Below, piece by piece: positions 8,203-12,142 of a DNA stretch of 12,142 nucleotides. Under the pieces are notes generated by a model. It did no database searches. It was given only the letters and a program-made list of their open reading frames with translations, and was not told the origin of the DNA. Source of the stretch: Bacteroidota bacterium (lineage in GTDB: Bacteria; Bacteroidota; Bacteroidia; Bacteroidales; GCA-2748055). The translations under genes were made by a program, and so were the position numbers. Every line of letters begins with the position of its first letter. Position 1 is the stretch's first letter. The DNA is taken from the NCBI GenBank assembly GCA_024244665.1, contig JAAEOI010000548.1, forward strand, positions 1 to 12,142. Reading direction: 5' to 3'.

Positions 8203-9796
8203 TCCTCCTGAATAATTTGTACTTCAGCCAGGGAAAATCGGGGCCGAAAAGAAACAAGGAATAGAAGAATGCCACGAATGAAGCTCCAGCAGAGGTCTCC
8301 AGGGTATCTTCATTTACCATGGAAAGCAGCATCAGGATCAAAAAGCCAATGGCCAGGTACGAGTGCTGCCTTCCGGCAATGAAAACCGGGGCCACCAGGG
8401 CCGCAAGGCAGATCAGCAAGCCAGGGATCCCAAAAGAGATCAGGAAAGTCAGGTACTGGTTATGTGCCCTCCTCCTCCACTGTTTATCCAGGGGAGAGTT
8501 AATGCTGTCATAGTACTTCACGAATTCAGCTTTCACATCACCGTTTCCCACGCCAAAAAGAAGGTTATCACGGGCAATCTTCCACCCTGCATCCAGGTAG
8601 AGATATCTCTGGACCATCGATTTTTCGTTGGGGCTGTACCCCAGCCTGTAGCGGTCAATTTCCCAGATCACTTCGTAGATCCTGGGGTATAGCCTGAACC
8701 GCTGCAGATAGATGTGGTTGGCCACCCCCATCTCAACAGCCTCGATTTCTGCTTTGGACAGTTGCCTGACACCGGCGGCATCCTTACGCAGTCCCTTGGA
8801 TGTAAGAAACCTGATAAGGGTACCCTCAATTGTGTTTCCATTGGAGGTCTTTCCCTTGAAGTTAATGTCGCTCACTTTGTTCCACTCCTCCTCCATCTCC
8901 CTGTCACAAATGTGGAGCCAGACGTAATGACCATTCTCCACCTCCCGTAGCTTAGGATGGTTTTTATAGGGATTTCCAAGAACAGTAAATGAATCGATTT
9001 CATCAAAATGGATCTCATCGAAGGTGTAGTACCTGTTGATGGCGTGACCAAGATAGATGATCGAAAATAGCGGGATCATGACCACCGGAACAAACACCAT
9101 GAAGCGAATAGCAGAATCACGGATCTCAAATATAGCTCTGGCAAGCAGGAAGAAGGTAAGGAAGCCCATTATCACAATACCGGAAAGCGACTTCAGAAGG
9201 ACCAGGAAAATCGGGAACCAGATCAGCCCTGCCAGGTACCACAGGCGTTCATACCACGAAATGGTCTCCCGGTTCAGGAAGAGGAACCACACCACAATCA
9301 GGATGGAGAGTACAACCATCAGTGAGAAGCGGATGTGGCTCATGAAGAGCGAGAGGTCGCGGTAACCTTCAACTTCCACTGGCAACCAGCCCAGCAGGGC
9401 CATGACCGAAGCCATGGAGGCCACGCAGACGGCCATGGTAAACACCAGGAGTATGCGATTTATCTGGCTTCTCAGAAGGGTAAGCGATGTGCCCATCACC
9501 AGCGGAATGATAAACAGGGAGACCTTCACCCGCATGTCTTTATAACTGTATGCCGCATCGGCCGACCAGAATAGTGCTATGGCATGCAGTAAATAGAGCA
9601 GCAGAAAAACCCAGAGTGCCGGGTTTTTCCTGAGCCGGTACAACTTGTCACGGTACCTCCCCTCAGCCAGCCAGTTGACAAGCAATATAATCTGGGACAG
9701 GGTAACAGAAAATATGGATAGTGGCAATGAAATTGCCAAAAGGATCAGGCTATAGAAATAGACCTGCTCATGAATTTGTCTTCGGGTCAGTTGCAT
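8186..9796 (-). CDS. O-antigen ligase/polymerase-like membrane protein
   Basis: This is a 536-residue inner-membrane protein with about eleven hydrophobic segments (first ones about 13-43 and 62-78, last ones about 449-475 and 480-515). It carries a long soluble stretch, about 255-440, ahead of the conserved C-terminal core. The O-antigen ligase (Wzy_C) signature is seen in NLLFGVGNGD (411-420) and RAHNQYLTFLISFGIPG (443-459), whose His445 fits the conserved residue of the large extracytoplasmic loop. Such proteins transfer or polymerise polyprenyl-linked glycans on the outer face of the inner membrane; relatives act on LPS, proteins or exopolysaccharide, and sequence alone does not choose among these. 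The ATG at 9796 begins a short charged N-terminus before the first helix. It is the first gene of the minus-strand group and overlaps the DNA glycosylase gene. Confidence 0.85.
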   Translation of the reverse strand: MQLTRRQIHEQVYFYSLILLAISLPLSIFSVTLSQIILLVNWLAEGRYRDKLYRLRKNPALWVFLLLYLLHAIALFWSADAAYSYKDMRVKVSLFIIPLVMGTSLTLLRSQINRILLVFTMAVCVASMASVMALLGWLPVEVEGYRDLSLFMSHIRFSLMVVLSILIVVWFLFLNRETISWYERLWYLAGLIWFPIFLVLLKSLSGIVIMGFLTFFLLARAIFEIRDSAIRFMVFVPVVMIPLFSIIYLGHAINRYYTFDEIHFDEIDSFTVLGNPYKNHPKLREVENGHYVWLHICDREMEEEWNKVSDINFKGKTSNGNTIEGTLIRFLTSKGLRKDAAGVRQLSKAEIEAVEMGVANHIYLQRFRLYPRIYEVIWEIDRYRLGYSPNEKSMVQRYLYLDAGWKIARDNLLFGVGNGDVKAEFVKYYDSINSPLDKQWRRRAHNQYLTFLISFGIPGLLICLAALVAPVFIAGRQHSYLAIGFLILMLLSMVNEDTLETSAGASFVAFFYSLFLFGPDFPWLKYKLFRRNARKA

Positions 9797-9944
9797 GGAT
9801 GAACAGCAATCCTATTAATAATAACTATATAGCCGCCATAAGTATTGTGTCTGAACCCAGATTTAGAAATAATTATTATAGCTTTGTATCAGTTTTTGGA
9901 AGCGCGAATATGCAGCCCCGATTTTTCAAAGTTCAACCAATTCT

Positions 9945-9969
9945 ACAAGGCTGATAATCTGAGCCTTGT
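9945..9969. repeat. Perfect 8-bp inverted repeat
   Basis: ACAAGGCT (9945-9952) and AGCCTTGT (9962-9969) are exact reverse complements separated by 9 bases. Neither side is followed by a T run, so it is not a standard terminator. It lies about 50 bases upstream of the candidate rplM -7 element and could be an operator or an RNA hairpin in a longer leader. Confidence 0.6.
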
Positions 9970-9998
9970 CAAATCAGGAAATTTAATGTTGATATCTT

Positions 9999-10028
9999 CT
10001 TGTTTTAAAGAATTTTGTTGTATTTTTG
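9999..10028 (+). promoter_or_regulatory. Candidate promoter of the rplM-rpsI-rpsB operon
   Basis: TATTTTTG (10021-10028) matches the Bacteroidota -7 consensus TAnnTTTG in full. TTG at 10000-10002, within CTTGTTTT, is a possible -33 element 18 bases upstream. The motif is 34 bases ahead of the rplM start, giving a short leader. Confidence 0.7.
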
Positions 10029-10062
10029 CGATCCATAAATTTTAGGACAAAACAGGATAGAA

Positions 10063-10518
10063 GTGGATACATTAAGTTACAAAACAGTTTCGGCCAATAA
10101 AGAGACCGTCCAGAAGGAATGGTTTGTTGTTGATGCTAAGGATGAAGTACTGGGAAGGCTTGCCTCAAAGATCGCCTTTGTACTCAGGGGAAAACATAAG
10201 CCAAGTTTCACTCCACATGTGGACTGCGGCGATAATGTAATTGTAATCAATGCTGAGAAAGTGAAGCTCACCGGGAACAAGATGACCGAGAAGCAATACG
10301 TTCGTCACTCAGGTTATCCTGGTGGACAGCGCTTTGAGTCTCCCGAAGATCTGCTGGCTAAAAAGCCGCAAGCAGTCCTTGAAAAAGCGGTAAAGGGAAT
10401 GCTCCCTAAAAGCCGGCTGGGAAGCGAACTCTTCAGGAATCTTTTTGTAGTTGTTGGTGAGAATCACCAACACGAGGCTCAGCAGCCAAAGAAACTGGAC
10501 TTAAATAAAATTAAATAA
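10063..10518 (+). CDS. rplM: 50S ribosomal protein uL13
   Basis: This is an early-assembling large-subunit protein that binds 23S rRNA; its length of 151 aa is normal for Bacteroidota. The family pattern is clear: VVDAKDEVLGRLASKIAFVLRGK (22-44), the central PHVDCGDNVIVINAEKVKLTG (51-71), HSGYPGGQR (82-90) and KGMLPKSRLG (111-120). The end, HEAQQPKKLDLNKIK, is the usual Bacteroidota tail. The start is a GTG: the N-terminus MDTLSYKT is conserved in the phylum as I recall it and no upstream ATG fits. AGGAT lies 4 bases ahead of the GTG. A five-base gap leads to rpsI, so the two are one transcript, as in most bacteria. Confidence 0.97.
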   Translation: MDTLSYKTVSANKETVQKEWFVVDAKDEVLGRLASKIAFVLRGKHKPSFTPHVDCGDNVIVINAEKVKLTGNKMTEKQYVRHSGYPGGQRFESPEDLLAKKPQAVLEKAVKGMLPKSRLGSELFRNLFVVVGENHQHEAQQPKKLDLNKIK

Positions 10519-10523
10519 TTACC

Positions 10524-10910
10524 ATGGAAGTGATCAATACGATCGGAAGAAGGAAAGCAGCCATTGCCAGGGTATATATGACAGAAGGCAAAGGTCAGAT
10601 TACGATAAACAACAGGGACTTCAAAGACTATTTCCCCGATAAGCAACTTCACTATATTGTTGAGCAACCTCTTAATCTTCTTGAATTAAGGGATAATTAT
10701 GACTTCAAAGTCAACCTCGACGGCGGTGGAATTTCCGGACAGGCTGAAGCGCTTCGTCTTGGCATTTCAAGGGCTCTGATCAAGGTGAACCCCGAGTACA
10801 AATCTGCCCTCCGGGCTGAAGGTTTTGTAACCAGGGATCCGCGCGTTGTAGAACGTAAGAAGCCAGGCCAGCCTAAAGCAAGGAAGAAATTCCAGTTTAG
10901 CAAGCGTTAG
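10524..10910 (+). CDS. rpsI: 30S ribosomal protein uS9
   Basis: This is a small-subunit head protein whose C-terminal tail reaches the P-site tRNA. Its 128 aa length is typical for Bacteroidota. The N-terminal GRRKAAIARVYMTEGKG (8-24), the mid signature GGGISGQAEALRLGISRAL (68-86) and the basic C-terminus RDPRVVERKKPGQPKARKK, ending in FQFSKR, are all present, so the tRNA-contacting SKR end is intact. The ATG at 10524 is preceded by AATAATTACC, A-rich and without a Shine-Dalgarno. It lies directly after rplM and 87 bases before rpsB. Confidence 0.98.
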   Translation: MEVINTIGRRKAAIARVYMTEGKGQITINNRDFKDYFPDKQLHYIVEQPLNLLELRDNYDFKVNLDGGGISGQAEALRLGISRALIKVNPEYKSALRAEGFVTRDPRVVERKKPGQPKARKKFQFSKR

Positions 10911-10939
10911 AATAAAATTTCCATATTTAATCATTGCGA

Positions 10940-10973
10940 AACCGGCCGGACTCCCTGTATGGGGCTACCGGTT
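10940..10973 (+). promoter_or_regulatory. Hairpin in the rpsI-rpsB spacer, possible rpsB leader element
   Basis: AACCGG (10940-10945) pairs with CCGGTT (10968-10973). A smaller inner stem, TCCC (10952-10955) with GGGG (10961-10964), sits around a TGTAT loop. CCGG at 10946-10949 could compete with 10940-10945 for the same partner. No T run follows, so it does not look like a terminator. It ends 24 bases ahead of the rpsB start, a place where autoregulatory structures for uS2 occur in other bacteria; that role here is inference. Confidence 0.5.
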
Positions 10974-10997
10974 GGTTGACCAGCAAACATTAAAAAA

Positions 10998-12140
10998 ATG
11001 CCAAAAACAAGTTTTAAAGAATTATTGGATGCAGGTGTGCATTTCGGTCACCTGAAGAGAAAGTGGAATCCTGCAATGGCTCCTTATATATTTATGGAGA
11101 AGAACGGGATTCACATCATTGATCTCAACAAAACTGAAATTAAGCTGAATGAGGCTTCCGACGCCATGAAGCAAATTGCTAAGAGCGGGCGCAAAATCCT
11201 CTTCGTTGCCACTAAGAAGCAGGCGAAAGACATTGTTGCTGAGAAAGTAAAAACCATCAATATGCCATACGTGACTGAGCGTTGGCCAGGTGGTATGCTT
11301 ACCAACTTCCCCACTATCAGGAAGGCAGTTAAGAAGATGTCTGCCATCGATAAAATGGCCACCGACGGAACTTTTGAAAATCTTTCCAAGCGTGAAAGGC
11401 TTCAGATTGCACGTCAGCGCGCCAAGCTTGAGAAGAACCTTGGATCCATTGCCGATCTTACTCGTCTTCCTGCTGCCATGTTCATTGTTGACGTTCATAA
11501 AGAATATATTGCGGTTCGTGAAGCCAACAGGCTGAACATTCCTGTTTTTGCCATGGTGGACACCAACTCCGATCCCCGTGACATTGATTTCCCCATTCCT
11601 GCCAATGATGATGCATCCAAGTCAATCACACTGATTATTGATTTCGTTTGCGATACAATCGCTGAAGGCCTGAGTGAAAGAAAGATGGAGAAGGAAAAGG
11701 AAGCTTCAGAAACTAAAGCCAAGGCTGACAAGAAGCTTGAGAAGAACAAGGAGAAGTTCGAGAATAAAGATGAGAAGACTGAAGCGAAGGGTGAGGCGAA
11801 AGGTGAGCATAAGCCAAGGACCAGAACCAAGCCTGAAAAGGTAGAGGTAAAAGCAGAGCCTAAAGCTGAAAAGGCAGAGCCTAAAGAAGAGCCAAAGGCT
11901 GAAAAGGTAGAGGCGAAGGAAGAGAAGAAAGAAGAGCCCAAAGAAGAGCCCAAAGCTGAAAAGGTAGAGGCGAAGGAAGAAGCTAAAGAAGAGGTGCAAC
12001 CGAAGGACCTGAGCGAAGCGAAGAACGAAGAGCCAAAAGCTGAAAAGGCAGAGGTGAAGGAAGAAGCTAAAGCTGAAGCTAAAGAAGAGGTGCAACCGAA
12101 GGACCTGAGCGAAGCGAAGAACGAAGAGCCAAAGGCTTAA
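10998..12140 (+). CDS. rpsB: 30S ribosomal protein uS2 with long repetitive Lys/Glu-rich C-terminal tail
   Basis: This is a late-assembling small-subunit protein on the back of the 30S, near the binding site of bS1. The core, residues 1-228, is canonical: LLDAGVHFGHLKRKWNP (9-25), FVATKKQAKDIV (69-80), ERWPGGMLTNFPTI (94-107), LPAAMFIVDVHKE (157-169) and IPVFAMVDTNSDP (181-193). From about 229 to 380 the protein becomes a low-complexity tail; in 231-380 I count about 45 Glu, 40 Lys and 21 Ala. It has repeats of the type EPKAEKVEAKEE and an exact repeated block that ends at the last residue. Usual bacterial uS2 is about 230-280 aa, so this one is long. The frame stays open with one TAA at 12138, and the ATG is preceded by ATTAAAAAA. 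tsf is expected next, outside the window. Confidence 0.96.
   Translation: MPKTSFKELLDAGVHFGHLKRKWNPAMAPYIFMEKNGIHIIDLNKTEIKLNEASDAMKQIAKSGRKILFVATKKQAKDIVAEKVKTINMPYVTERWPGGMLTNFPTIRKAVKKMSAIDKMATDGTFENLSKRERLQIARQRAKLEKNLGSIADLTRLPAAMFIVDVHKEYIAVREANRLNIPVFAMVDTNSDPRDIDFPIPANDDASKSITLIIDFVCDTIAEGLSERKMEKEKEASETKAKADKKLEKNKEKFENKDEKTEAKGEAKGEHKPRTRTKPEKVEVKAEPKAEKAEPKEEPKAEKVEAKEEKKEEPKEEPKAEKVEAKEEAKEEVQPKDLSEAKNEEPKAEKAEVKEEAKAEAKEEVQPKDLSEAKNEEPKA
11898..11980 (+). repeat. 57-bp-period repeat inside the rpsB tail
   Basis: GCTGAAAAGGTAGAGGCGAA, extended to GGAAGA, occurs at 11898-11923 and again at 11955-11980. This is 26 identical bases at a 57-bp (19-codon) period. The repeat encodes AEKVEAKEE and sits just ahead of the 96-bp-period repeat. 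Confidence 0.8.
11979..12133 (+). repeat. 59-bp exact direct repeat, 96-bp period, in the rpsB tail
   Basis: Bases 11979-12037 recur without change at 12075-12133, an offset of 96 bp or 32 codons. The unit encodes EAKEEVQPKDLSEAKNEEPK (residues 328-347 and 360-379). Because the period is a multiple of three, gain or loss of a unit would keep the frame. Identity at third codon positions suggests recent duplication or gene conversion. Confidence 0.9.
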
Positions 12141-12142
12141 CA

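Larger units (their letters stand above)
9797..10062. other. AT-rich divergent intergenic region
   Basis: These 266 bases separate the minus-strand glycan gene group from the ribosomal protein operon. They hold the candidate rplM promoter, an inverted repeat and a second isolated TAGCTTTG (9879-9886, plus strand) that has no convincing -33 partner. No confident minus-strand promoter was found for the O-antigen ligase-like gene; the nearest -7 resemblance is GAACTTTG (9934-9927). No tRNA cloverleaf or small protein gene is supported. Confidence 0.6.

Noticed and set aside
9845..10045. Plus-strand frame of 66 codons in the divergent intergenic region
   Set aside because: It has AT-rich composition and no family resemblance, and it runs through the candidate rplM promoter.
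9797..10062. Searched for a tRNA or small RNA gene
   Set aside because: No cloverleaf arms, T-loop or terminator-backed transcript could be made out.
10940..10973. Hairpin considered as an intrinsic terminator between rpsI and rpsB
   Set aside because: No T run follows it, and the operon is expected to continue into rpsB.
11495..12095. Minus-strand open frames opposite the rpsB tail (Ser/Phe-rich and Leu/Phe-rich)
   Set aside because: They are the mirror of the GAA/AAG/GCT-rich tail; low-complexity coding DNA opens the opposite frames by itself.
11886..12133. Repeats considered as a CRISPR array or mobile repeat
   Set aside because: The units are in-frame coding repeats without unique spacers of constant length, fully inside rpsB.

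Overview
The window looks like a chromosomal segment of a member of the Bacteroidota, probably of the Bacteroidales/Marinilabiliales type. Four things support this: a type IX secretion (T9SS) C-terminal sorting domain, DUF2723 and DUF6427-like membrane proteins, sigma-ABfr-type promoter motifs (TAnnTTTG), and start codons mostly preceded by A-rich sequence rather than a usable Shine-Dalgarno. No mobile element, CRISPR array or tRNA/rRNA gene was seen. Genus and species cannot be told from sequence reading alone.

Layout. (1) Nucleotides 2-1099, plus strand: the 3' part of a secreted T9SS cargo protein with a propeller-like region, a SprB-like repeat and a sorting tail. A strong hairpin terminator follows. 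(2) Nucleotides 1278-3551, plus strand: purD (purine synthesis) followed closely by a multi-pass DUF6427-like membrane protein. (3) Nucleotides 3548-9796, minus strand: four genes. In transcription order they are an O-antigen ligase/polymerase-like membrane protein, a DNA-3-methyladenine glycosylase overlapping it by 17 nt, a large DUF2723 membrane protein with its own candidate promoter, and a NodB-type polysaccharide deacetylase. The last gene meets the DUF6427-like gene tail to tail and the two share the four bases CTAG. (4) A 266-bp AT-rich divergent intergenic region. (5) Nucleotides 10063-12140, plus strand: rplM, rpsI and rpsB, the usual Bacteroidota order, with tsf expected just outside the window.

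How the genes fit together. Three of the four minus-strand genes point to lipid-linked glycan work in the envelope: glycan ligation or polymerisation, a GT-C-like transferase of the family that includes the O-mannosyltransferase TMEM260, and a carbohydrate deacetylase. The DNA repair gene is a passenger in this layout. The T9SS cargo at the left edge carries four matches to the Bacteroidota O-glycosylation motif, so a protein or surface glycosylation role is a reasonable but unproven reading.

Most unusual point. Ribosomal protein uS2 (rpsB) carries a roughly 150-residue Lys/Glu/Ala-rich tail built from internal repeats, including a 59-bp exact direct repeat at a 96-bp period. The rest of the window is ordinary Bacteroidota housekeeping and envelope genes. 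I found no clear evidence of a wholly new system.
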